The notes: generated by a model not told the origin, from the sequence alone. A stretch of DNA of 64,000 nt from Anopheles merus (GCF_017562075.2 NC_054084.1:26922308-26986307), one strand, 5' to 3'. Positions 38,545 through 50,918 are shown, counted from the first letter of the stretch. A program made the numbers and translations.

Positions 38545-38652
38545 CAGCAACCCATGCACGACCCGGGCCTGCTGCAGCACCATCACCATCAGCAGCAGCA
38601 GCAGCACCGGCACCCGCAGCATCAGCTCGAATCGGACGATGTGCCGTTATAA
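38545..38652 (+). CDS. Candidate stop-codon readthrough extension of kek (35 codons)
   Basis: Directly after the kek TGA (38542-38544) the same frame runs 35 sense codons to TAA at 38650-38652. The codons keep the CDS style: G/C-rich third positions, His/Gln repeats coded mostly by CAG and CAC, then LESDDVPL at the end. The stop is followed by C (TGA-C), the leakiest stop context known in insects, where readthrough is widespread in Drosophila and Anopheles. The extension would replace the TSDI C-terminus with one ending DVPL, which fits a class II PDZ ligand. Alternatives are a recent nonsense change in a formerly longer protein, or chance. Confidence 0.55.
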   Translation, partial: QQPMHDPGLLQHHHHQQQQQHRHPQHQLESDDVPL

Positions 38653-39495
38653 GAATAGCGATGGGCGGTAAGGTCCCGTGCCGTGCGGGTTTTAGTGTTT
38701 TTTGTACATTTGTAGCATAACGTAGAACGCCACTTAGAACGTGTAAGGGGGGGAGGGAAAACTGATCGGAAAAATCGTGCTGGGGTTTACACAACGAGCG
38801 AGCGGTTCAATTGTGTGCAGCCGTGTTTGTTTGTGAGCAGTGCAGCAAGGGCTTGGGTTAGCAGTTTGACGGGGTAAGTTAATCATAGCCTAAGTTTAGA
38901 ATGGAAACAATTCTGCACTAGAACTATGGCTCGTTGCTTCCAATCGTTTTGGTTCAAAGAAATAGGTGGTTTTGTTGTAAAATTGGCAACTAGCTTGAAG
39001 TAATCAGTTTCTGAATCATAACAAGACATTAAAGGCAGCTTAAAATGATATTTTTTGAAGGAAAATAGGAAAACATTATTTTAAAGTAATTCATTTAGTT
39101 TGAACATACTACTATTCATATAAGCTTTGAATTGATTCATAATTTGAGATGAATCATTAAGATAATTGTAATAATTTGAACAAATTCATATAATCATGAT
39201 GAAGTTGTATTCTTCGATTAGTTTACGTTTTAATCATTAGTTTTACAGAACGTTTAAACAGAATATTGATGAGTATCTTCATACACTTCAAAACTCGCCT
39301 TTTCTTGTATTTTTGGTCATTTTCTTGTCATAACTTCCATTTTATTTTACCTTTTTGTGTACTTATCTGCACAAACTCTTTTACATAAACCGAATCTGAC
39401 TGATTTTTAAACATTCTCGTTGGATTAAACCGTTTCTTCGCCATACACTTTAGATCATTTATTCAGGTTTCATGCCGTGTAGTGATGCGATAGTG
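38653..39495 (+). other. Likely proximal 3'UTR of kek, then AT-rich DNA
   Basis: No ORF of note occurs. A variant poly(A) signal ATTAAA is at 39028-39033, and canonical AATAAA occurs only further down, at 40119 and 40255. AT content rises sharply from about 39040. A GTAAGT at 38876 could be a donor in the UTR. The 3' end cannot be fixed from sequence. Confidence 0.4.
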
Positions 39496-39702
39496 ATTTA
39501 GCCGGTCTCATGGTACAGTCGTCAACTCGTACGACTTAACAACATGCCCGTCATGGGTTCAAGCCCCGAATAGACCGTGCCGCCATACGTAGGACTGACT
39601 ATCCTGCTATGGGGGGAAATCAATAAGTCACTGAAAGCCAACCCCACAAGTGGGTTGGCAGGCCTTGACCGTCATCGGTTGTTGAGCCAAAGAAGAAGAA
39701 GA
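39496..39702 (+). mobile_element. tRNA-derived SINE, copy 1 (SINE200-like)
   Basis: This ~207-bp element has a pol III promoter: A box TGGTACAGTCGT (39511-39522) and B box GGTTCAAGCCC (39556-39566). It has a tRNA-like head and an AAG-triplet tail. Target site duplications flank it, AGTGATGCGATA at 39481-39492 and again at 39703-39714. No coding capacity exists; such SINEs move using a LINE's reverse transcriptase. Structure, length and tail fit Anopheles SINE200 as I remember it. It shares about 98% identity with the copy at 62434. Confidence 0.88.
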
Positions 39703-42700
39703 AGTGATGCGATAAAGCAGCTACTTGTTGGACGCACAAAGAAATACAGTTGAAACGTTGGATAACACGTTGAGAGAGCAAAAATATCGTATAGGTTATG
39801 AGCATTACGAAAGGAGATGTAGGAATTCTTTGCAAAGTAGCGATCATAAAGTGCAAAATTACTACAAACAGCCACATCTTCATACTTTTATTTCAGGTTA
39901 TAGTTTTCAGCTTTATTTTAAAATCAGTAGTGCAAACTATTTTCTACTTTACTATTTACGGGCACAAAAATCAGTTGAAGCGCAAACAAACATCAACAAA
40001 AACGTACATTAATTCAAGTAAACGAGTGCAACCGTAAATAGAAGTTGAAATTGAGATTGAAAGTAGTAATGTTTGCGGAAAGCGAAAGCGTGTCACTTTG
40101 GATGTTGAATATTCTAAAAATAAAGGCTCAAACAATGTGTCAAGTGACCCCAGAAACTCCTGAAATCGAACCTCCACTTCTTAGGCCCGTAAAAATACGG
40201 AATCTAGCCTTCAGCTTCCTCAAAAAACAAAAAAAAAACTACCAAAAAGAGTCGAATAAACGAATGCAAAAATGAAACAATGAACGGACCGGTGTGATGG
40301 TTTTGCTTTGTTTTCCTCCTCTCCCCCTTTGACGATTGAGGCATGCGCCCGGAGCTAGCGATTAGAAAATGGAATGGAAATGAACGAGCTAAAAAAAGCT
40401 CCCAGAACTAAAACAAAAACATGTAAACCCAAAATTACGTTAACAGTGCCACGGTTCCGGTTGTAGCAAACACTCACTAAACTGTACAGAGGTGCAACGT
40501 GTGCATGGGTATGTGTATGTATGTGAAAGAATGTTTAAAATGGTTGACGTTGCAATCGCACCGACGAGCTGCAGCGCGAAATGCAAACTGTGAGTGTCTT
40601 CTGTGTGAGTGTGCGTGCGTGAGTGCGCGAGGAAAAAATAAACTGTAGCCGACAGCATTGTTATAGCATTTCGCCCTCCTCCCCAAGGCTGCTGTGCATG
40701 CGGGCGTGAGTGATAGAATGTCCAACATCATGGCCTGTATGTGTGTGTGTGTTTGCGTGTTCGAAAAAGTCATGAGCGATTTCAAAAAGGAGGAAAAAAC
40801 AAATAACAAAAAATAGGATCTGAAAATTACCGCCATAATAGTTTGGAAAATGAAATTAGGAGCAAAAAACGGAAATAAAATGCACTCGTACGAGGTCGGT
40901 GCATTGGGCGGTCGATTTAACGCCAACCCCTTTGTGCGGGATGCAATGGTAAGCATGCGTAATCGATTAATAGATGCATTAAGGGGTAATTGTAAATAAA
41001 ACGGGGAGCGCTGGAGGTGAAAATGGATTGTAGATAAGCCGATGGAAATGGACACAACAGCAGTAACAAAAAGTCGCAACACAACACGCGAGCTAGATTG
41101 CGCCACACGGTGCTGGGGGATACGGAGAAAATGTGGAAAAATGCAGTAGGAAAATTTAAAATATGTGACTCATGAAAATGTTATCTAAATGGCACCAGTC
41201 AGCTTCAAGGGGTTGATTGTTCCTTTTTATTCCTTTTTTTTTTGTTACACACGGATTAATATCAGTGTCGAAGCGAAAGAGGAAAACGTTTTAAAGCAGG
41301 AGATTGTGTGTGTTTAGTACATACATGACTTAACTCACGCTATGTAATCAGTGATTGCTTGAAAAGCAATCATGTAGTAAGCAAAAGTACATCAAACAGC
41401 TTGTAAACTCGAAACTTTTTATCGTCATATGGATATGACACATGGCATATGGTGCATTGCCTTTTGCACATGCTTTAACACCCGAGCCGATGAAGATTTT
41501 TGTGCGTTATTACAAATTAAACCCCTTGCTTCCTTGTGTTAGCCATAATAGAGGCTCAATATGTTTTCCGTGCACCGATGCACGAGGAAAGGGAATGTTT
41601 TCCTATTATTTAATTAAAACCATATTCCATAAACATTACTCGCAAACAGGGGGCTAGAATAACCATTACCATTATTATAAATTCCTTCTGAGTGCGTTTG
41701 GGGCTAGTGGGAAGTGTGGCGTGGACGGTTTTCCGCAACACAGCTAATCGGAAAATGCATCGGCGCAAAGAACGGGAGGCGGCAAATCGAAACACTTTTT
41801 AATGCGATTTAGCGATTTGTTTGCATTTCCATTGCGGACAAACAGAGTGGCTGGCTGTGGCGGTGGTTGGACCGACAAAAAAAGCGTTGTGAAACATACA
41901 AACAGACATATTTAAGTTATCCTTCCAGTGATTGATTCCGATGTTGCACGCAATGGTTGAACATGCTTATTTGAGTATTTAATGATAAGCTCTCATAATT
42001 GTGCAGGTGTTATCGGAAAGTGTTACAAACATTGATCAAATTTTGATTTCATTGCATGGATGCATGAGCCTATTAGCAGTCCGGTACCCATCTACACACA
42101 CTTCCAGTCCAGGGCTTTCCGCGTGGGATGTGTGTTTGATAAAATTGTTAAAATCATATTTTAATTTATCAACGCTTCGGTTCGCTTCACTCGATGTGCA
42201 ATCTGCATCCGCTTAGGCAGTGGGCAGCGATGGGTGTTGTTTTTTTTCTGGATGCTTGCAATGCGATTGCACTGTCGCACGCTCGAGCTGAAGCATCTCC
42301 ATAATTGCATCAAGCGGCGTGAATGTCATTAACGGCCGGACCGGCTGCCAATAATTAACGCGTGTGCTTTTAGCTGATTTATTGCACTAATTCCAGCGCA
42401 AATAGGATTGCTGCTACCTCCCATTTTCCAGCCAGCGCTATTTAGATACACAAACACATTGCTGTGTGTAATCAGTTGCAGAGAACAATTTTCATTGCAC
42501 ATTGAATGCACACATACCAACACGATTGGGGGCGGGTATTTAGATAATGTGTAAGCAATAAAATGTTGTGCACAGTACAATGTTTGCTTCCTTCCTTCGT
42601 TGTGTCAATGGTACGGGGAAAAAATAACTTAAAATCAATGGTTTGACCGGTCCAAAAGCGGACGATTGTTTGATGTTTGTGGGAGTGGGGCAACAGATAA

Positions 42701-45462
42701 ATTTTCGTTTAATTGCCACCAAAAGCACATGCTCAACATAAGAAAAGCCAAACATAACGTGCCCACGAGCAGCTGTCCGTCAGAAAACACATTTCTCTCG
42801 GCATAACACTCGTTGGGGCACACAAAACAAACACAAACCAAATGGCCAATTGCCATAAAATGCTTATTTCTTGCACTGCCTGGTTTTTGTTGCCTTCTTG
42901 CCTGTCCTGTCCTTTCCTGTCCTCTGTCCTTCATGTTTCAACCCGGGCGAAATACACTCCACAGAGGAGCGGCGGCCGGCGCTCGACAGTTGTTAGCTGC
43001 AGATACGCAATTGCTTTTCTGCAAATGCGCACTTACCCCGGGAAAACGCATAAAACATGGCAAAACATTCAGCATTCTACGGTGTGTTTGGGGTAAGAAA
43101 TCAGACCCGGGCCTTTCGTTTCTGCCTTTTTTTCCTCTTCGCAGTGACGCAAGCAAAATCGGAAGGAGAAACGGATGGACTAACAAACAAACCAAGCTGT
43201 TCACACATGCTGTTGATTTGTGCGTTTCCAGGGAGCTTTTTCGGTGGGATATAAACCGAAAAGAGCACACCGGGCCCGATTAGAGCGGCTGTGGCTGGGC
43301 TGTAAACGAAGCAACGACATGGGGAGGGGAAAAACGGAAAAATTTCGGGTAGGAAAAATATATTATTAGATGGGAAAAATACACGCACACACAGGCGTGT
43401 GTGTGTTCACGCAACGTTCGAGCATGGCCGAACGAGAAATATGGGCTTTTGGAATGCTTCTCAAATTGGCAGCATTTATGTGTGAATGATTACACCGGCT
43501 TCGGGTCTTCGGTGCCGAGCAGGACCATGTCGGTAAGAAAGCGGCAAGACGAAGGTGTACACGGTGGCTCCCCATAAAGGCGTACCGAGCGTAAACGAAA
43601 AATGTACGGCCCCGTTTATGGCTGATTGCGAAAGGCTGATTGCGATCCTTTTTTTTCGACGTTGGGCAAACTTACGGCCCACTTAAGGCACACACTCACA
43701 CACGCATAGAAGCGTCCACAAAACACACACACACGCTGGGATGCGTTCGACCTCGGATTTGTTTCCTTCTTCAAACTCACTGCTGATTATTATTCTGACA
43801 GAAATTATGAGCAATTGACCTCGAAGACGGCAAGCAGTCTGGTGGTAGTCGAATAAAACCGAACAACCCCTGAACCCCAACCCCCAGGTCCGTGTGGCAT
43901 AGTCTATCGCAAAAAAAAAAAGTTAATCGGCTGGCACACTTGATTCAGCGTCGATAAGCGTGGATCGAACGATCATCGGTAACGATAACGATAGCCCTTG
44001 ATAATGGCGATGATATAAAGTAAGCAAAACGCAACAAAACAAAAAATAAAAACAGAAAACAAACCCCAAAGTTCCCCTTAACCGGACTCACGCACACATA
44101 CACACCGGGCTGTAAAGATGAGGCGCGTGCGCACCAACCCTTGCTGTTAATATATTTGGTAATAAAGTAAATGCGTGGGTAAGGAGAAAATAAAACTGAG
44201 CGAGTAAACGAGTGAAGAAACACAGCAACTATAAACGTGAAATCCTGTCCCCCGCGGCAGCTGGTAATCATACGCAATTCCAAATTAGCTATCAAACGGC
44301 TATCGAATTCGTAGCACAGCAACAAAGCGAAAGAAAGAAAAAGCAGAAAAAACACTCACCCATTTAGAAGAGCATATATAAATCAAGAAGAAAATGAAAC
44401 GATACTTCCGATGCCGATGGAAAAAAAAACTAGAGTTTCAATCGTGTAGGAAAACAAAGAAGAGAAAAAACGATAGATCGAATCAATAAGCAAAAAAGGT
44501 TATGAACACTTCCCCAACGTAAAAAAATATACAAACGGAGAAGTAAAATTGAGCGAAGCAAAAACACTAACCCTAATGACAACCAAAGCCATGGAAGTTG
44601 TAAAGAGAGGCAGAGCGAATGTAAATGGTGATGAGTTAATGGATATACAGCAGAAGAAGAAAAAACAAAAACAAAATAAAGACGAACAAAAAGAAAGCAG
44701 TATATAGGAAATAGAATCAACAAAAAAGAAACGACAGCGAAACGACGATAACAACAAACATTGAATTAGAAAAAAAGAAGAAGAAAAAACAAACAAACTA
44801 GCATGCGTGTGCGGGCAGATGGCTGCAGGAAACGGGGAGACAGAAAATAAAGCATAAAGAAAACTGCAGTAAGAAGCGAAAGATAAAATTGAACACAAAT
44901 TATAAATAGGTTATAAAACAAAGGTAATTTTTATTGAGGGAAGAAAGAAAAAGGAAACACAAAAAACTGGAAACAAAATATACATAAAAAAATACTGTTT
45001 TATGTCTTGGGCGTTTGTGTGAGTTTCATTCCCTTTTTCTTTCTTTTCAGCTCCTTTTCGTTTGTTTTATTTTATGCCGATTTCGGGGTTTTTTCTTTCG
45101 TTTTTCTCTTCTTTTCTAAAAGATATCACAGCTTTACCCCACACGAAGTAACCGATGCTGGAGCTTTGTTTTTCGTCCCTTGAATCCTCTCTGCTTGCAT
45201 TCCGTCTTCTTTCAACCTTTTTCCTTTTGTTTTGCTTAATCAAAATACGCATTTTTACTACCACATGGGTGGAATCATTTAGCGCTCATTTCGTGCTTCT
45301 TTTTTCCGCTCTCGTTTGATTTTTCTTTGTTTTCCGCCGCCGGAAACAGGCGAGAGAAAGAAAAAAAATCATGCACACGCTGTGGATGTTTGCTCAGCTT
45401 CTTTCAATTCGCTGCCATTTACGATTTAATCTGTTTCCCATTCTTCAAATCAAGCGAACAAA
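39703..45462. other. Non-coding stretch with A/purine-rich sector; possible distal 3'UTR
   Basis: No supported ORF is present. AATAAA hexamers occur at 40119 and 40255 and repeatedly afterwards. From about 44.0 to 45.0 kb the plus strand is strongly A- and purine-rich, with AAACAAAA-type strings. It then flips to T-rich from about 45.0 kb. Long AAAC-rich 3'UTRs are common in mosquito genes, so a kek transcript might extend to ~45 kb. Equally, this may be intergenic DNA. A 9-bp perfect hairpin lies at 41352-41372. Confidence 0.4.
41352..41372. other. Perfect 9-bp hairpin, 3-nt loop
   Basis: TGATTGCTT (41352-41360) and AAGCAATCA (41364-41372) are exact reverse complements around GAA. It is too short for a microRNA precursor. 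It could be a protein-binding palindrome or chance. Confidence 0.5.
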
Positions 45463-46062
45463 ATGGTAACGATAAAGCAGCCCGGGCAGCCTTGGTTTCG
45501 CGCCGTCCTGGTGGTGCTTTGTTTTATTTGCCTCACCTCGATACCTCACTGCACCATGCCACGCCGATGGTTTATGTCTCAATTTTCGCCTTTGCTCGAT
45601 AATGAAGTTCTTCGGCAGAGTGCCCGAGAGCCACTTTATGGAAAGGAGGGACCACGTTGGGTGAGAAAAAGATTCATGCAAAAAAAAAGACATACGGCAA
45701 TTTGCAAAACGCACTCACGCACACACACAAACACACACCGCCATTGCGGCTGTTGTCTTCTGGTGTTCATTTTGGTTTTTAAAACATCTGTAGAAAATGG
45801 ATCGTTTTTCTGTGGATGGCTTTTTCTTAACTCCTCTACCCTGCCAAACGACGCCTTGTAAAAACGTGCAGCAGTTTCGTAAATTGATGCAACAAAGCGT
45901 AAAACAGCAGTGCGTGGCTTAGGGCTACAGGGGGAAGGCACACATAAATACATCTTCTTTCTTTCCCCTTTTTCTTAACAGCTGCGTCTCCTCATACCTT
46001 CGTCCGCATCGTACCGAACAGAAAATGAGCCCATTAAACGCCTGTTTTTTCGACCGACATAA
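45463..46062 (+). CDS. Speculative two-exon gene for a ~92-aa secreted peptide
   Basis: An ATG in good context (CAAAATGG) opens 66 codons (45463-45660). The N-terminus resembles a signal peptide: a polar head, the core AVLVVLCFICLTS, then IPHC. The frame reaches a GTGAGA donor (45661) in phase 0. A strong acceptor, T/C-rich with TTCTTAACAG, ends at 45981. Exon 2 (45982-46062) continues the frame for 26 codons to TAA, giving a 321-bp intron. The mature part is basic, poor in Cys, and has KR and RR dibasic sites, as peptide precursors do. No known neuropeptide motif is recognised. Unspliced, the frame also runs on to 45861. Chance assembly of weak signals is a real alternative. Confidence 0.18.
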
Positions 46063-46841
46063 AATATATTTATACATTTTCGCCAAAGGGAAGCAAACGT
46101 TGTTGCGGATGCGAGCTTTTATCCTCCCACACGCACGTTTGGTGTCGTTGTCGTTGTTTTTTGCCCCACTCTCAAAGTTTCGCCACGGCGACAGATCTAC
46201 CGCCGTTTGGTGCGAGTGATTGTTAAAATCGTCAACAAAGGGAGCGATGGGTGGGATTGCGTAAAACAGAAAGATAACCCGTTTTTGGAAAGCGCAAAAA
46301 AATTAGAACCTTAGCTGCACAGTGAGCCCAACAATCGACTGCTGCTTCCGCCTGCGGCAAAGCGTAAATGGCCGGGGTTAAGATGTATTGGTTGAAATAG
46401 AAGAGAAAAAAAAACATACAACCTTTTCTCAATATGGCCCCGTTTGTTTATCGTACCTACAAGAAGGAGAGTTATTTTTATGCAAGCGTAAAGGTCGTCT
46501 TTTGAAGTCAACGACGCTATACATTCGCTATCTGCTGTTTGATTTGGTAGACGTAGCGTGCAGCAGGGCCCGTAGCCGCGGATTGGCTTGCGCGATAAAT
46601 TACAACAATGTACGTCGCCGCTTGGCTGTTCCGTTGTGGTGGGATCGTGTTGATGAATTTGATTACCAGCAGACGATAGACTGCGGTACTGTGGAAAAGA
46701 TACCACTTCCATGTCGGGCCCGAAATCCAAGACAAATCTTTTGATGTTGAAGCTGAGACGATAATGTCAGACATAAGGCGAACGTAGGCGAAACGAGTGA
46801 ATCAAAGGATTAAGCACTGTGTATGTGTTTTACCCTTGCGT

Positions 46842-46843
<2 letters not shown>

Positions 46844-46921
<78 letters not shown>

Positions 46922-46929
46922 GTGTGTGT

Positions 46930-47002
<73 letters not shown>

Positions 47003-47018
47003 GTGTGTGTGTGTGTGT

Positions 47019-47058
<40 letters not shown>

Positions 47059-47071
47059 TGTGTGTGTGTGT
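46844..47071. repeat. Long interrupted (GT)n microsatellite, 228 bp
   Basis: About 228 bases of GT have a few TA, GTTG and GGTG interruptions (near 46909-46916, 46933, 47001, 47019 and 47051). All frames through it are open only because of the repeat (Cys-Val repeats on +, Thr-His on -). It is not coding. Confidence 0.98.
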
Positions 47072-50000
47072 CAGAGAGCTTTTGTTCCGTGCTGGCTCTT
47101 AAATGCATCGCACACGTGTCCGTGCTATCTTAAAAGCATCGGAGCCTTTAGCACAGACAATGAAGAATACACCAATGGAGCTGGAAGTTATCCCAGCAAC
47201 GGCCGATCGTGGCAGTGCGTGTGTATGCTAGCGTGTGTGTGTATGTGTGCGTGTGTGCACGAGTGTTGAAGGATCTCAACGGCTTTGCTAACGAGATTTA
47301 AGGAATTAACAGTACTTCGGTTACTGATACTGCGGTAAAGCCATGTTCATCCGGCTCGGGAAGAAAGCACGGAGCAGATTGGTTAAGAGGAAGCAATCAG
47401 CTCGATTTCTTCCGAGAAATGTCGTTAGATTTGTTGCACCTTTTATGTTGAGCAGTTTGTTTGTTTGTTTGTTTTTTGGTGCAGTGGAATGAATGTCATC
47501 ACTACACGTTATTTCCTGATAAAAAAAAGATGACCTACACAAACAAAGTAAGATAGAGATCATTTTCAAAAGTTTCATTTTGCTGACAATTACAGACATA
47601 TTGAGTTTCAGTAGGTTTGATAAAGGTTTCAACGAACTCTGTGGAAAAGTATATTGATTTAATAGTGCAAAGAACATTTTAAATTTAAGAGCTGTAATGA
47701 TTTTTCTTTTTGTGTATGTTGAGTACAAATTATTGTGAAGTACAATTTCATGCCAATGTGTGCAACAATTTTGTGTCATCTTAAGTCTCTCAGACGATTT
47801 TTAAGCCATTCTTTACTTACTTTTTATCAATTCAATTCCATTCAATTTAACAACAATATGTTTTGTTATGATATCAAATTCTTATAATTTTCTACACTAC
47901 TGCCCAATTCAATAAGATCCTAATACAGCTCAGCAAGTGGCATAAATAAAAACCATGAACATTCATAACATCATGTCAAAGAGCAAACAAAGAAAGAGAT
48001 ACATTTTCCCAACAATGGTATGTAATTGGAAATGTTCTATTCTAAATTATATTCACAGAACCGATAATGTCATCTGTTAGATCTATCTAGTGCCTCAACG
48101 TCTTCTGAAGCTACCTGCCCTCAGACAACGAATGATACACCAATACTCAACGAAATAATTAACATCAAACTCACAGTCATCATCCGATCGAGCACGATAG
48201 CTTTCGACATTGTGATGAAACTCCCAGTGTCCTCAATCGATAACGATTAAACATATAAAGTGAAAAAGCTTGTACTGCAATGGGCTATTGACTCACCCTG
48301 CTCCATGCAAACCCTTTCTCCGCACAAGCAACCGCTTAAAGCAACGTAGGTAAATAATTATACTTCACTTTACTTCGAGTTTGAACCGTTCGAACGAAGC
48401 TCGTCCTCAAACATTCACTTTGATGAGACACATTATGCTTCAGCAGACGTGTGTCTTTTGCCTGGGTTGCTCGGTTTTAAAATTAACCGGTGGTGAAGTA
48501 CTGGCGGTAGCACGGTTTGGGACAGAACCATTAGGTCACCGTGTGGTGATGTGCAGAAACAGCACCCAGAACGTTGTATTTTCCCAGCGCAAACAAAATC
48601 ACCCGAACACACATCGAAAGTCGCCATTCTAATGGAACGCAAGGATTACTGCGCCCGAAGAAGCCAGCAGAGCCAGCCAGCCAGCCGGCCCCTCAATGGG
48701 TTGTTTAATGGCTAGCACCGGATGTGTGGTCCACGGGGCCCTGTCCGATTACCGATGCAAAACATTTTCCCTTTTCCGAAACACAAACACGTTTCGGGCT
48801 ACGGGGGAAGCCAACACGACTACCTTCAAACCAAAAAGGGGTTTCCGTAAGAGCCCGGCATGTGCCCGCCGCCTGTACGCGCCGCCGTATGTGTTGATTT
48901 AAATTTCGAAAACACTCCAAATGCTATTTGCTCGTCTGATTGTCCTCGAACGGAAGGCCGAGTGGGAAAATACTGGTTAGCAGCAAAAGCAGGTGACGGT
49001 GGGGAGGCTTAGCGCGTTCCCAATGCAAAACACATCGACAAACGAGCAAACAACATACGCACTCACAGCACAACAGCAACACACCATGCAAAGAAGCCTC
49101 TCGTTACGCAGTGGCAAGCTAACGATGGGCTTCTTCCTCGAGCCGAGCCCGTCCGTATGTGGCAGGAGTTGAGAGATTTCACAACAGTACAACCGTACAA
49201 CCAAAAACACCTCCGCCGCACCTTCGGTGAATGGTTGGCAAGATATGTCGTAGCCGTTTCCTCTGTTGCAGGTTTTCAGGTGCAAAGGTGGCGGAGTAGC
49301 GGACCAATTCACCTTGGGCGTGTGTGCCGAAATTTGCCTACCTATGGGATCAGAAAGTTTGTCTTGCAGTGCATCGTGGCCAATCGCAAGCAGATTCAGG
49401 CCCGACAATGTTTACCGCTATAGGTGCAAGATGTGAAGGCTGCCGGGGGTAAATGCTTCTACTGCTGCTGACCAGTAGTGATAAGAATTCGATTACTGTT
49501 TGGGAAGGAATCAAGCAACATGTTGTAACGTGTCCACAGCTGTCCATCATATTTCGATGCTTTCGGAAGAAAACGTACGGGTGGAGGGTAAATGTACATG
49601 TTTTATTGCAATACAGAGATTTTGCAGCCAGCTCAATGGCAACGGATGGTAACATAGGTTGCTAGAATGGTTTTGAATACACAATTGACTTAAATTCTAA
49701 TATTTTTTATGCTGGGCTGGCTGAAGAATCCCAGTAGTTAGCAAACTAACTGCTGTATAGTTTGCAGTAATATCTATCGCTGGCAATATAAAAGTTTTTA
49801 CGGTGATCCATTTTTCCTGTGTTAGATCAGCCTTTTACTTAAGCAATACGGCCTTTCTGGACCGTTATTTCTGAATAAAAAAAATCAGCCTTTTGATAAA
49901 TCATTTGAAGCATTCTATCTGCATAATGATGTAAATGAGTTGTTTAGAAAAAGACGTGACAATAAGAGTATTTAGTTTTAAAGTATTAATATAACAAGTC

Positions 50001-50890
50001 AAAATATAACCTAACGGCTGAAGCCATATTAATGTGAATCTAAATAAAATAAATAAATAAATAATAATATAACTCAAAAAATCATGAGGGCAGAGAGTCT
50101 ATCAGCTGCACGAGCAAGCCTCAAGGATAGCTAACACGTCAATTGGGCAATTTCGTATATTTGATAATTTATTCGTAATTTCGTCGTATCCATACTTTTT
50201 TCGGAATTTCGATCCGTAGTTTTCTGATGATTCTAAATTATTTTGATCAAAATAGGTACGCAATGTTACTATGACATCTAACTCTACGAAAAGAGCTTAC
50301 GCTTCATCAACGGTTGTCTCTGTCAAGGTTACTACACACTGGACCTTGACACCGATTTGGGCCCAATCATTGTGAATCATTATTTTCCTCTTCCTGTTAG
50401 TAGTTTATTTCCGATTTACCAGCTCCATTTTGCTGTGCCGGACACGGAAACTGACATGAATGATGGGGCCGATCATCCCAACAATGCATCTCATTATCCC
50501 ACGTCGCAAGCCAACAGATTCTCATCGTTTCCAGCGAAACTCCTACTGCAAGCTTCATTTCGAAAACAGTACCTTGAAGCAAGAATAATTTCGTGAACTG
50601 TTTTTCTTACGCTTCCCGGTATCTGGTTCGCATTTGTAAACACGCATCGCGCCAAAGGCCGGGACGCCCTGCACGGTTAACGCACGGCTCGGTGCCGTTT
50701 ATTTGTTTGCCACATCCTTCGCTTGCTTCCAGGCACGCCAAAACCGCACCGCGCACGCAAAGATCGATGAAGCGTTTTCATTTTTAACCATCATAACATT
50801 CCAATCATCGACGAAGCAACCATAGCCCATCATCATTTATCTTTGGCGGTGGAAAACAACAAAAGCCCAGCTGCTGCGTTTGCGTTCTGT

Positions 50891-50918
50891 CCTAATCCTG
50901 AGCGCTCCTGGGATTAGG
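50891..50918. other. 8-bp perfect inverted repeat (hairpin)
   Basis: CCTAATCC (50891-50898) and GGATTAGG (50911-50918) are exact reverse complements around a 12-nt spacer. Its function is unknown. Confidence 0.45.

Noticed and set aside
44430..44898. Phe/Leu/Ser-rich minus-strand frames
   Set aside because: They are shadows of the A/purine-rich plus strand. The apparent membrane-protein look comes from TTT/TTC/TCT codons.
46797..47269. Cys-Val repeat and Thr-His repeat frames
   Set aside because: They are produced purely by the GT microsatellite.
47321..47779. 152-codon minus-strand frame
   Set aside because: It is AT-rich with no domain, signal peptide or splice context, so it is likely chance.
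48062..48250. 65-codon stop-free plus frame without a start codon
   Set aside because: It lies in AT-rich DNA, no family is recognised, and the length is unremarkable for three frames over 64 kb.
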